Of a stretch of 64,000 bases of DNA, positions 1-7,405 are shown one piece after another. The notes beneath the pieces were generated by a model. It was not told the DNA's origin. It was given only the letters and a program-made list of their open reading frames with translations, and ran no database searches. The stretch is from Aureispira sp. CCB-QB1 (lineage in GTDB: Bacteria; Bacteroidota; Bacteroidia; Chitinophagales; Saprospiraceae). The number at the start of each line of letters is the position of its first letter. Within the stretch, counting starts at the first letter, position 1. The position numbers and the translations under genes were made by a program. The stretch covers positions 1 through 64,000 of the forward strand of contig NZ_JHBV01000014.1 in the NCBI RefSeq assembly GCF_000724545.1. The letters are read 5' to 3'.

Positions 1-67
1 CAAAGAAGTAAAGTCCTTCAGCGCCGATGGTACTGCCTTATGGTGGGAGAGTAGGTCACCGCCTTCT
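1..67 (+). rRNA. rrf: 5S ribosomal RNA, 3' part only
   Basis: The window opens inside a 5S rRNA. The segment GCGCCGATGGTACTGC at about 20-36 and GTGGGAGAGTAGGTCACCGCC at about 43-63 are the conserved 3' half of bacterial 5S rRNA. The 5' half lies upstream of the window. The exact 3' end is uncertain by a few bases because it runs straight into a T-run. It is presumably the last gene of an rRNA operon that reads into this window. Confidence 0.9.
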
Positions 68-112
68 TTTTTTTTCTTAAAAAGTCTGTTAAAAAGTTAG
101 GAACAATATGCC

Positions 113-156
113 AAAAGCGGCGATAAGATCTATAGGATTTTATCGCCGCTTTTTTG
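113..156 (+). terminator. Intrinsic terminator downstream of 5S rRNA
   Basis: A 14-bp perfect stem, AAAAGCGGCGATAA (113-126) with TTATCGCCGCTTTT (139-152), is followed by further T residues. It is GC-rich compared with its surroundings and sits just after the 5S gene, so it most likely ends the rRNA operon. Confidence 0.85.
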
Positions 157-193
157 TTATTAGATAAAACGAAGATAGATTTATTGTTTAGTA

Positions 194-226
194 TTTGTAA
201 CAAAATAGTCTTTTGTTTGTTACAAA
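194..226. repeat. 11-bp inverted repeat in LOG gene upstream region
   Basis: TTTGTAACAAA (194-204) and TTTGTTACAAA (216-226) are exact reverse complements separated by 11 bases. It lies in the 260-base gap between the rRNA terminator and the LOG-family gene. It could be an operator or a weak hairpin; no function can be assigned. The rest of the gap shows no gene. Confidence 0.35.
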
Positions 227-418
227 ATCAAATAATGAATTTTTAGCGGACATTATTATTTTATGCTTTACATGGCATTGTATAAGTGTAAACTATTATC
301 AATTAAAAAGGAGAAACAATAGAATTATACTCTGTTGATAACCAACCATGCAGCACTCAGGAAGTAAAGTGATGCAATTTTTCTGCAAAGTAATGTATTA
401 TTAAAAAATAAGAATTAA

Positions 419-997
419 ATGAAAGTATGTGTTTATTGTGCATCAAGTACAAAAATTAATGCCGCTTTTTTTGAGGCAACTGATAAGTTAGCTAAAGCAT
501 TAGTAAAGGAAGAAGTACAAGTTGTATATGGAGGAGGTGGTGTTGGTTTAATGGGGCAGCTAGCGGATACTGTATTAGCAGAAGGCGGTCAGATACAAGG
601 TATTATGCCTCAATTTATGAATGAGGTAGAGTGGGGACATAAGAAAGTATTAGATTTTGTATACACTCAAACGATGCATGAGCGAAAAGCAAAGTTAATT
701 GATGGAGTAGATGCGGTGATTGCATTAGCAGGGGGAACGGGAACCTTGGAAGAGTTGTTAGAAGCAATTACGCTTAAAAAGTTAGGATTGTTTACCAAAC
801 CAATTATTATTTTGAACACGAATGGTTATTATGACCCTCTAAAAGAAATGCTAGAACGCTGTGCAGAAGAGCGTTTTATGAGTCAAGAACATATGAAAAT
901 GTGGTCTTTTGTTGATCAACCTGAAGATGTAATCCCTACAATTAGGAGTACAAAAGAATGGTCTAAAAATGCAATTAAGTTCGCTGCTGTGAGATAA
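419..997 (+). CDS. LOG family protein (cytokinin riboside 5'-monophosphate phosphoribohydrolase-like)
   Basis: This 192-residue protein belongs to the LOG / lysine-decarboxylase-like Rossmann family, which hydrolyses the N-glycosidic bond of nucleoside 5'-monophosphates, including cytokinin ribotides. The N-terminal strand VCVYCASS, the glycine-rich VYGGGGVGLMG at about residues 38-48 and the signature AGGTGTLEE at about 104-112 (family PGGxGTxxE, with Ala for Pro) are all present. Length is normal for the family and the ATG start gives a complete fold. It stands alone, with a hairpin after its stop, and converges on the AsnA-like gene. In bacteria the physiological substrate is often nucleotide salvage rather than hormone production, so the plant-type name should not be read literally. 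Confidence 0.85.
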   Translation: MKVCVYCASSTKINAAFFEATDKLAKALVKEEVQVVYGGGGVGLMGQLADTVLAEGGQIQGIMPQFMNEVEWGHKKVLDFVYTQTMHERKAKLIDGVDAVIALAGGTGTLEELLEAITLKKLGLFTKPIIILNTNGYYDPLKEMLERCAEERFMSQEHMKMWSFVDQPEDVIPTIRSTKEWSKNAIKFAAVR

Positions 998-1017
998 TAC
1001 AACAATGGAAAGACAAA

Positions 1018-1050
1018 AAAGAGATTACCACATTTTGTGATAATCTCTTT
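1018..1050. terminator. Bidirectional terminator between convergent genes
   Basis: AAAGAGATTA (1018-1027) pairs with TAATCTCTTT (1041-1050). The T-run is strong on the minus strand (the A-run at 1015-1020) and weak on the plus strand. It lies between the LOG gene and the convergent AsnA-like gene and can serve both. Confidence 0.7.
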
Positions 1051-1176
1051 ATAGTTTAAATCGCAAATCATCTTTGAAAAGAAATGTAATTAAACTAGGA
1101 ATAGGTTGACTATGGAGAATACATAGCCAACCTAGATTTTACCCTAGTTGAAAATAGCGTTTACTATTTTTTAGAA

Positions 1177-2073
1177 TTATTCCTCAATCAAACCAGATAG
1201 TTGCATTGCACGAATCATTCTCGTTACTCCAATGCCTCCACCAGAACGAGGGAAGAAGTTTAGTTGTAAAAATTCTTCTAATTCTGCTTCAACGCGTTCT
1301 TTTCCAAATAGATCAAATAAGCGTTCTGCATATTTACCCTCTTCAATGGTGTAGAAAGTATCCTTCATTTCTTGTGGGTTACAGCTTCTTTCTGCTGAGC
1401 CAATTGTTTCCATGCCATGTAAAAGAACATCTACTTTTTCTGAAATATTAGAATCTTCTTCATTTCTTTTCATATTCCAAAATGGACTAGTGTACTCTGG
1501 AAAGTGTGTCAAGAAGAAAACAGGACCGTGGTCTTTTCCTATTTGAGTTTCCTCTTCTCTGTCTAGTTCTTTTACTCCGTATGCTTTGGCAACTGCATCG
1601 TACTTGCCTCCAGGAAAATCCGTTGCTTTTCCAAAACCTAAGTATTCCAATAATTCTCCTTCTACTTTTATCATTTCATCAATTCCCCCCTTCAATTCAA
1701 ATTCAAACATTGGAAAAATAATACAGTGGCGTCCATCTACAGGATCTGGTTCATTACGGTAAGAAGTAGATACACAAAAATAACCTGGTACATCAGGTTT
1801 ATCTAGTAATTCATACTCCAACCACATTTGTCCAGTTTGAGGAAGTGGCCATACATTGCCATGGTAATTGTAGCTAGCAATGGTTTTTGGGTCTTCGCAT
1901 GCTGCCATAATGCTCAAACGATTTTGAGTGTGTACTTCTAGGAAACCCTTTTCCAAAAAAAAGAGCCTCATTTTATTCACGACTTGTGAAAATAAATGAG
2001 GCTCAATGATTGGATACAATGAAGATTCCTTTCGTTTCTTTTCTAAGATTGCCAGCGGCGGATTTGCGATCAT
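1177..2073 (-). CDS. AsnA-like amino-acid ligase (class II aminoacyl-tRNA synthetase core without anticodon domain)
   Basis: This 298-residue protein has the catalytic core of the aspartyl/asparaginyl-tRNA synthetase family but no N-terminal OB-fold anticodon-binding domain. Motif 2 is visible around YRNEPDP...FPMFEFE (about residues 106-126), and motif 3 is GGGIGVTRMIRAM near the C terminus (about 278-290). Proteins of this layout include the archaeal asparagine synthetase related to AsnRS, which amidates aspartate through an aspartyl-adenylate. Asparagine synthesis is therefore the best guess, but other amino-acid ligations are possible. It is distinct from the true AsnA at 51.8 kb. The ATG start at 2073 is well placed. 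It is transcribed alone, convergent with the LOG gene. Confidence 0.7.
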   Translation of the reverse strand: MIANPPLAILEKKRKESSLYPIIEPHLFSQVVNKMRLFFLEKGFLEVHTQNRLSIMAACEDPKTIASYNYHGNVWPLPQTGQMWLEYELLDKPDVPGYFCVSTSYRNEPDPVDGRHCIIFPMFEFELKGGIDEMIKVEGELLEYLGFGKATDFPGGKYDAVAKAYGVKELDREEETQIGKDHGPVFFLTHFPEYTSPFWNMKRNEEDSNISEKVDVLLHGMETIGSAERSCNPQEMKDTFYTIEEGKYAERLFDLFGKERVEAELEEFLQLNFFPRSGGGIGVTRMIRAMQLSGLIEE

Positions 2074-2276
2074 GATAGTTCGTCTTTTTTCTGTTAAAAA
2101 TGTTTGTTTGCGATTAAATTGGCACGAATGTATGGCGGCAAAATTGACTATACAAATTTTATTTATTTTCTTAACATTTTTTTAACATATGCGCCATTTT
2201 TATAAGATGTTAGTAATTGAATTTAATTCAAATGGCTTTAAGTGGCTGATTATTAGTGCTTTATTTTGAAATAAAA

Positions 2277-2303
2277 AAGGTTTTAGAACAACTCTAAAAC
2301 CTT
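2277..2303. terminator. Terminator downstream of pyrD
   Basis: GGTTTTAGA (2279-2287) pairs with TCTAAAACC (2293-2301), extended by an A/T-run on both sides. On the minus strand it follows the pyrD stop codon directly and ends in T residues. Confidence 0.8.
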
Positions 2304-2330
2304 TTTTTTAAGTGTTTGATAAACAGTGGT

Positions 2331-3269
2331 TTATTTGATAGATTGCAATTTTCCTTGAAAATCTTTGATTGACGTATAATTTTTTTGGAGCATCAAATTT
2401 TTTAATTCTTTTTCGATTCGTTCAAAACAACTTGTTCCTTCTTTCATATATTGAGTTCCGATTTGAACTGCAGAAGCACCACAAAGAATATGTTCAAATA
2501 CATCACTTCCAGTTTTTGCCCCTCCAGAACCAATGATATCAATATCATCTCTGAGCAGTAAATAAAACTGGCGAACATTAGCCAATGCAGTCGGCTTGAT
2601 ATAGTCTCCGCCAATACCTCCAAAACCATCTTTAGGTTTGATGACTACTTGTTCTTGGTCAATGTCAATAACCAAACCATTCCCAATACTGTTGACGCAA
2701 GTAACAAACTTAATAGGATATTGATTGATAATTTCAGCCATTTGACGGAAATGAATTAAGTCAAAATAAGGAGGTAACTTAATGCCTAGTGTGTGCTGAT
2801 CGAACTGACAAACTTTGTCTAAAACGTGTTGTGTACGTTCAAAATCATAACCTGTTTGGGGTTTGCCAGGAACATTGGGGCAAGATAAATTTAATTCAAT
2901 GGCATCAATGGCATCAACTGAACTAAGATCTTGAAGCATGGTTAGATTGTTTTCTAAAGAAAGTCCAGCAACCGAGACAAAATAGGGTTTATTGTACTGC
3001 CTCATGTTTTTTGCCAAGTCAGCATAAAATTGATACCCTTTGTTGGGCAATCCCATAGAATTGATACTTCCTAAGTCATTTTCATAATATCTAGGACTAG
3101 GGTTGCCCTCTCTTAATTCTAGGGTAGAACTCTTGGTTAAGATTGCCGCCGAAAAACTTTTTCCAATATTTTCAAGTTCTTCTTTTGTGGTACATTTCGG
3201 ACCAGAAGCATTATAAATACAGCTGTTCAAGGCGATTCCACCAATAGTGGTATTTAAATTAATTGACAT
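2331..3269 (-). CDS. pyrD: Dihydroorotate dehydrogenase, class 1A-like (dihydroorotate oxidase)
   Basis: This is a cytosolic FMN enzyme that oxidises dihydroorotate to orotate, the fourth step of UMP synthesis. The 312-residue product shows the class 1 features: IYNASGPKC near the N terminus, the substrate loop INSMGLPNKG, and the catalytic cysteine loop LNLSCPNVPGK (Cys as base, as in class 1A). The FMN phosphate loop is GSGGAKTG with GASAVQIGT near the C terminus. No N-terminal membrane helix is present, which argues against class 2. The start at MSINLN is preferred over an upstream in-frame Met because the extra 25 residues would overlap the divergent promoter and are not family-like. It is divergent from the pyrEF fusion, so the two genes supply orotate and convert it to UMP. 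Confidence 0.9.
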   Translation of the reverse strand: MSINLNTTIGGIALNSCIYNASGPKCTTKEELENIGKSFSAAILTKSSTLELREGNPSPRYYENDLGSINSMGLPNKGYQFYADLAKNMRQYNKPYFVSVAGLSLENNLTMLQDLSSVDAIDAIELNLSCPNVPGKPQTGYDFERTQHVLDKVCQFDQHTLGIKLPPYFDLIHFRQMAEIINQYPIKFVTCVNSIGNGLVIDIDQEQVVIKPKDGFGGIGGDYIKPTALANVRQFYLLLRDDIDIIGSGGAKTGSDVFEHILCGASAVQIGTQYMKEGTSCFERIEKELKNLMLQKNYTSIKDFQGKLQSIK

Positions 3270-3297
3270 AATACTTAAAAAGTTGAGATTGTTATTT

Positions 3298-3327
3298 TTT
3301 GATTTTAGTAAGATTAAATTACCTTTG
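3298..3327 (+). promoter_or_regulatory. Promoter of the pyrEF fusion (Bacteroidota type)
   Basis: TTTG at 3298-3301 and TACCTTTG at 3320-3327 match the Bacteroidota -33 (TTTG) and -7 (TAnnTTTG) elements with an 18-base spacer. The predicted start of transcription lies about 35 bases before the ATG at 3368. The 98-base region is shared with pyrD on the other strand. Confidence 0.6.
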
Positions 3328-3367
3328 CGCCAATAAAGGTACATATCCTAACCGAAATTCAATACTA

Positions 3368-4774
3368 ATGAACAAAAAAGAGCTTGCACTTAAACTATTT
3401 GATTTAGGTGTTCTCCAGTTCGGAGAGTTTACCCTAAAAAGCGGCCTCCAGTCACCGTTTTATCTTGATTTTCGTCGAATTGTTGCTTACCCAGACATCC
3501 TAAAGAACATCAGTGAGTTGCTTTGGGATTTGGTAGCCGAATCGGAATTTGATCACTTATGTGGTGTTCCTTATGCAGCATTATCTCTTAGCTCGACGAT
3601 GGCTGTTCTTCATTCCAAATCTATGATTGTGAAGCGAAAAGAACAGAAAAAGCACGGTACCAAAAAAATGGTCGAAGGTATTTATGAAGACAATGATACT
3701 TGCGTAGTTATTGATGATGTAATTAGTAGTGGAATTTCAATGATAGAGACATTGGAAGCCTTAGAGGGAGAGGGATTAAAAATTAAGCATGTGTTATCAA
3801 TTGTTGATCGAATGCAAGGTGGAGCTGTTATGTTGAGAGACTATGGCTACGAAGTACGAACAGTATATACTATTCGAGAAATTTTAGAAATCCTTAAAGA
3901 AGGTGGAAAAGTCAATGAAAAACAATACACTGATACACTCGTGTTTATTGAAACCAATAGAATTGACTTTGAACAGGTTAGAGAGCGTAGGAAGCAAAAA
4001 AAATCTTATAGTTATAAGAAAATAGGAAAGGATGCCAAGCATCCTGTTGCCAAGCGTTTGACAGAAATTGTTCTTAAGAAAAAAACTAATTTGTGTTGTT
4101 CGGCAGATGTAAATACGTCAGAAGAACTTTTAACATTAGCGAAGGCTGTTGGACCCAATATCTGTATGTTAAAAACACACACAGATAATTTAAATGATTT
4201 TACTCCTGAGCTTATAGAGGAGTTGAAAAGTCTGGCAGAAAAGCATAATTTTTTAATTTTTGAAGATCGAAAATTTGCAGATATAGGACATATCGTAATG
4301 CAACAATTCACTGCTGCGCCGTTGTGTATAGCTGATTGGGCAGATGTTGTGACAGTACATGTTGTAGCAGGCTCTTCTAGTATTGAAGCATTAAAGGCAA
4401 CTGGTAAATTAGATACAACGGCATTGATTGTTGTTGCAGAAATGTCTACCAAAGATACCCTAACAAGCAAGCAATATACTACTAAAGCTATCGAAATTGC
4501 GGAGCAACATAGTGATATTGTATTAGGGACGGTTTCTCAAAATTATCGTTCTGAACATCCAGGGATTATGATGTTAACCCCAGGGATCAATACCGATCGC
4601 AAAAAAGATGGTTTAGGACAAACGTATAATCATCCTGATGAAGCTTTTTCTAAGCGTGGTGTGGATATTATGATTGTAGGAAGAGGCATTTATCAATCGG
4701 ATAATCCTGCTTTACAATCCGAAATTTACAAGAAAATTGGATGGGAGAGTTACATGAAACGTGATAACGAATAA
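3368..4774 (+). CDS. pyrEF: Bifunctional orotate phosphoribosyltransferase / OMP decarboxylase (UMP synthase)
   Basis: This single protein would catalyse the last two steps of UMP synthesis: orotate plus PRPP to OMP, then OMP to UMP. Residues 1-200 are the phosphoribosyltransferase, with the PRPP-binding motif VVIDDVISSG at about 113-122. Residues about 225-468 are the decarboxylase, with LKTHTD (about 268-273) and the catalytic DRKFAD (Asp300, Lys302, Asp305). The domain order, the 468-residue length and phrases such as FEDRKFADIG, IVGRGI and LTPGI match the eukaryotic UMPS type rather than the separate short PyrF of Bacillus. The start chosen is the first ATG after the promoter; longer in-frame starts fall upstream of the likely transcription start. 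A hairpin terminator follows the stop. Confidence 0.92.
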   Translation: MNKKELALKLFDLGVLQFGEFTLKSGLQSPFYLDFRRIVAYPDILKNISELLWDLVAESEFDHLCGVPYAALSLSSTMAVLHSKSMIVKRKEQKKHGTKKMVEGIYEDNDTCVVIDDVISSGISMIETLEALEGEGLKIKHVLSIVDRMQGGAVMLRDYGYEVRTVYTIREILEILKEGGKVNEKQYTDTLVFIETNRIDFEQVRERRKQKKSYSYKKIGKDAKHPVAKRLTEIVLKKKTNLCCSADVNTSEELLTLAKAVGPNICMLKTHTDNLNDFTPELIEELKSLAEKHNFLIFEDRKFADIGHIVMQQFTAAPLCIADWADVVTVHVVAGSSSIEALKATGKLDTTALIVVAEMSTKDTLTSKQYTTKAIEIAEQHSDIVLGTVSQNYRSEHPGIMMLTPGINTDRKKDGLGQTYNHPDEAFSKRGVDIMIVGRGIYQSDNPALQSEIYKKIGWESYMKRDNE

Positions 4775-4784
4775 AAAAATATAG

Positions 4785-4822
4785 AGGCTGTTTGATGTAT
4801 TGTCAAACAGCCTTTTTTTTAT
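4785..4822. terminator. Bidirectional terminator
   Basis: AGGCTGTTTGA (4785-4795) pairs with TCAAACAGCCT (4803-4813), followed by T8. It separates pyrEF from the convergent thioredoxin lipoprotein gene, whose stop codon lies within the T-run. Confidence 0.9.
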
Positions 4823-6003
4823 GGTTGAATTTTGATAACTTCGATTGGAGTTGTGGTGGGGACTAGCCCTAAACCATATTTTTTTTCTAACTGATTTTTA
4901 ATGCCTGAGATACCTTCTTTTAGGTCGATTTGAAAATCATATCTCGTTTCAGTATTTAAAGGTTCTTTTAAAATTAGTGGACCATAATCTAATTCATTGA
5001 GTATGCTAACTAGGGTTGTAATTGGCTTGTTAATAATGACAATTTCATTGTCAGTATAATCAAATCCTCCATGCCCATCTTCTACTTGTAAGGTAGTCTT
5101 ACGAGCTAATAAATCGCTATTCAAAACGGTCACATGAAACACTTCTTTTTCAGCAGTATAGGTGCTTGTTTGAATGTTGTAATGTGCAAGCAATTTGTGC
5201 AACAAAAAGTTGAAGGGTTGTTCTATCGAATCTGGATCGCATTTGAAATGAACGTAGTAAACAGTAGAATCTATGTTGGCATCACTCACCAGATTAAAAT
5301 TTGATCGGTTGGATAAATCTTTGACTAAATTTCTGATAGAAACAGCTGTTCGTTTGTAACCAGATTGATCTTTTTTAGTAAAACCTGAAGATGAACCTTT
5401 GTTGGCTAAGCAGGTTGTAATTTGGTAGTGAGCCCCTGTAAGTGTATCGGCAATAATAGTTTGCTTGGTTGCCTTTTTAGGCTTAGGTGGCGCTTCCTGA
5501 TAGGTTCCTGCGATTAAATGTTCTAACTTAGAATCGGTCAAAGAGTACGTGCCTCCACTCCATAATAGCTCACCATTGGGATGGATAACAACAGCATAAG
5601 GAAGATATTGAACATCAAATTTTTCAAAAGTTTTGCCTAAAAGAGAGTCTGATTGATCTATAGCAAAATGCACATTTTGAAGGGTTCTACCATTTAAGCG
5701 TTTGAGTATTTTTTGCTCTTCTTCTTCCGATAATAATACAAAAACGGCATTATCTTTAAATTTAGGGGTAGATGCCAGTGTTTCAAAGTGAGAGAACCCT
5801 TTGATGCAAGGAGCACACCAAGTTGCCCAAAAGTCAATTATGATAAATTTATCCTTAAAATTAACTTCACGAAGGTCGGTATGCACCAATTTGCTTGGAT
5901 AAAATCGTTCGTTGAGTCCGTTGCTTTTTGAGCTTACTTTTGATGCAGGGGAACATGCGACTAGGTACATAGCAATGATTACATACAAGATGATTTTTGT
6001 CAT
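4819..6003 (-). CDS. TlpA-like thioredoxin lipoprotein with a C-terminal TIGR03435-like domain
   Basis: The 394-residue product begins with a lipoprotein signal ending in LVACS, so it should be membrane anchored and face the periplasm. Residues about 45-170 are a thioredoxin-like fold with the redox motif WATWCAPC, as in TlpA/ResA family thiol-disulfide oxidoreductases. The remaining 200 residues resemble the TIGR03435/DUF3738 domain: ISIRNLVKDLSN-type helix, a region on loss of function to a low-dimensional repeat, and a C-terminal KYGLGLVPTT motif followed by VIKIQP. That pairing suggests a redox-linked envelope protein whose partner is unknown. It is monocistronic, convergent with pyrEF. 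The thioredoxin call is firm and the C-terminal call is moderate. Confidence 0.75.
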   Translation of the reverse strand: MTKIILYVIIAMYLVACSPASKVSSKSNGLNERFYPSKLVHTDLREVNFKDKFIIIDFWATWCAPCIKGFSHFETLASTPKFKDNAVFVLLSEEEEQKILKRLNGRTLQNVHFAIDQSDSLLGKTFEKFDVQYLPYAVVIHPNGELLWSGGTYSLTDSKLEHLIAGTYQEAPPKPKKATKQTIIADTLTGAHYQITTCLANKGSSSGFTKKDQSGYKRTAVSIRNLVKDLSNRSNFNLVSDANIDSTVYYVHFKCDPDSIEQPFNFLLHKLLAHYNIQTSTYTAEKEVFHVTVLNSDLLARKTTLQVEDGHGGFDYTDNEIVIINKPITTLVSILNELDYGPLILKEPLNTETRYDFQIDLKEGISGIKNQLEKKYGLGLVPTTTPIEVIKIQP

Positions 6004-6466
6004 TTTGTCAAATTTTAGTTAGTGGGATAATATAATAATGGAGCCCTTAAAAGGGCATTAGAATGCTATCATTAAGAGATTAACGATATTGGATTAACTT
6101 ATTACTTTGTGGATTTTGCCTTGCATAGTAATTGTGAATAGCATAGTAATTTTATAAAGTAAAGAACACTATGCCGTAGTGCAGTTAAGTAGTATCATTA
6201 ATATCTACATAACATTCCAAGAGAATGGAAGAGTGGTGGCTGCAATAGTAGTAATTAAATATGAATTCAACCTAATTTAGAAAGTTAAAGTATCCTAATT
6301 ATTCTAATTAAGTTTGTTGACAGAAAATGATACTAAAAAATTATTAGTATTAGACTATTTCTTTTCCGAAGGTAAAACATCAAAAAACATCTTATTCCTT
6401 ACCAAGGTGTGTTTAGTAGATAATTATCAGTTTTTTGATGTTTTGAGGTTTTATGTTTGCTGATTA
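6004..6466. other. 463-base intergenic region
   Basis: No convincing gene was found. It contains a small GC palindrome (GCCCTTAAAAGGGC at 6042-6055) about 40 bases upstream of the lipoprotein start and otherwise AT-rich DNA with many GTAGTA/AATAGTA-like triplets. It may include decayed copies of the short repeat family seen elsewhere, but the match is too weak to call. Confidence 0.4.
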
Positions 6467-6841
6467 TTAATAATCTATATGGATAGAATCTTGGTAAATT
6501 GTATAGGTTAAATGATACCCACTTTCAATATATGCTTCAGGTGTAGAAAGTGTTTTTCCTGATTCAAAATAAATTGAAAAAGCGCAACTACCTTCTCCGC
6601 CATTGTGCTTGACTAGAATATGTTCTTGGGTGTAAGGTTTTAGATCAATAATTCCTGCGGTTGTTAATCCTATAGCCCGAATACTTTGAATTGTTTCTGG
6701 GGATTGGTTGATAAAATCAGCACGAACATACCCAGAAGGAACATTGAAAAAAGGAATATTAAAGTAACCTTTTTCTTGGTTGATTAGAACGAAACCTAGC
6801 ACTATGAGTAGCCCTCCAATTATAAATAGAAAACGCCTCAT
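6467..6841 (-). CDS. Small membrane-anchored protein of unknown function
   Basis: This 124-residue product starts MRRFLFIIGGLLIVLGFVLI, a single N-terminal membrane helix with a positive inside end. It continues as a predicted exported beta-rich domain of about 100 residues containing YVRADFINQS and LKPYTQEHIL. No family is recognised. The ATG at 6841 is one base after the stop of the upstream DUF4286 gene, so the two are translationally coupled; a TTG three codons earlier is also possible but less likely. Confidence 0.6.
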   Translation of the reverse strand: MRRFLFIIGGLLIVLGFVLINQEKGYFNIPFFNVPSGYVRADFINQSPETIQSIRAIGLTTAGIIDLKPYTQEHILVKHNGGEGSCAFSIYFESGKTLSTPEAYIESGYHLTYTIYQDSIHIDY

Positions 6842-6842
6842 G

Positions 6843-7145
6843 CTATACAATTTCTAAGAGCGTTCTGTAAGCAACAAATTTACCTTGAAAACGTTCGGCA
6901 TGATCTTTTTGTAAGGCTGGCGCTTCAGTAATTGTATATTGGTGCAACGTCTTCATGTCTTCACACGTATACTGAATAGCATAGGTGATACCGTCCGATT
7001 CGTCTTGACCCAGTACTTTGGCGATTTGATTGCTTTGAAAACGACCAGTGCGCATCACGTCAGGCATGTGTACTTCTTTCATCCATGTTAACCATTCGTC
7101 GTGTGCCTCAGGGTTGATTTTTACGGTAACATTATAAATGATCAT
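6843..7145 (-). CDS. DUF4286 family protein
   Basis: This 100-residue protein begins MIIYNVTVKI and contains the pattern EWLTWMKEVHMPDVM, with TGRFQSNQIAKVL and ITYAIQYTCEDM. These are typical of the small Bacteroidota DUF4286 family (a ferredoxin-like, dimeric alpha-beta barrel-type fold is likely). Its function is not established. It is the first gene of a two-gene unit with the membrane protein at 6467. Confidence 0.75.
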   Translation of the reverse strand: MIIYNVTVKINPEAHDEWLTWMKEVHMPDVMRTGRFQSNQIAKVLGQDESDGITYAIQYTCEDMKTLHQYTITEAPALQKDHAERFQGKFVAYRTLLEIV

Positions 7146-7282
7146 AATTATTTTTTTAATCTGTTAAGCAAAAGGATACTGTCTTTTTAGTATCGTGCAA
7201 AAAACAAAAAAAAGGAGAATATTGTTAATTGAAAGACAGAATAAATGTATTTTAGTCCTTATTTTGTTAAATAGTAGTTAAA

Positions 7283-7290
7283 TATGTTTG
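7283..7290 (+). promoter_or_regulatory. Possible -7 box upstream of prc
   Basis: TATGTTTG matches TAnnTTTG about 115 bases before the prc start. The nearest TTTG upstream leaves a 16-base spacer, shorter than usual, so this is a weak call. Confidence 0.3.
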
Positions 7291-7405
7291 TTTATTGTTT
7301 ATAAAATTATTTAGTGGTATAATAATCTCTATAAGGTTAAGTATCTTGTATTAGAACAAACAAATAATCTTTTCACGCTTAATATAATGCGCTAAAAGTC
7401 CCAAT

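Noticed and set aside
18-203. 61-codon frame on the minus strand across the 5S end and its terminator
   Set aside because: It covers rRNA sequence and a terminator stem, has no coding character, and is explained by those features.
4012-4470. 152-codon minus-strand frame opposite the OMP decarboxylase domain
   Set aside because: It mirrors a conserved domain on the other strand and shows no family features.
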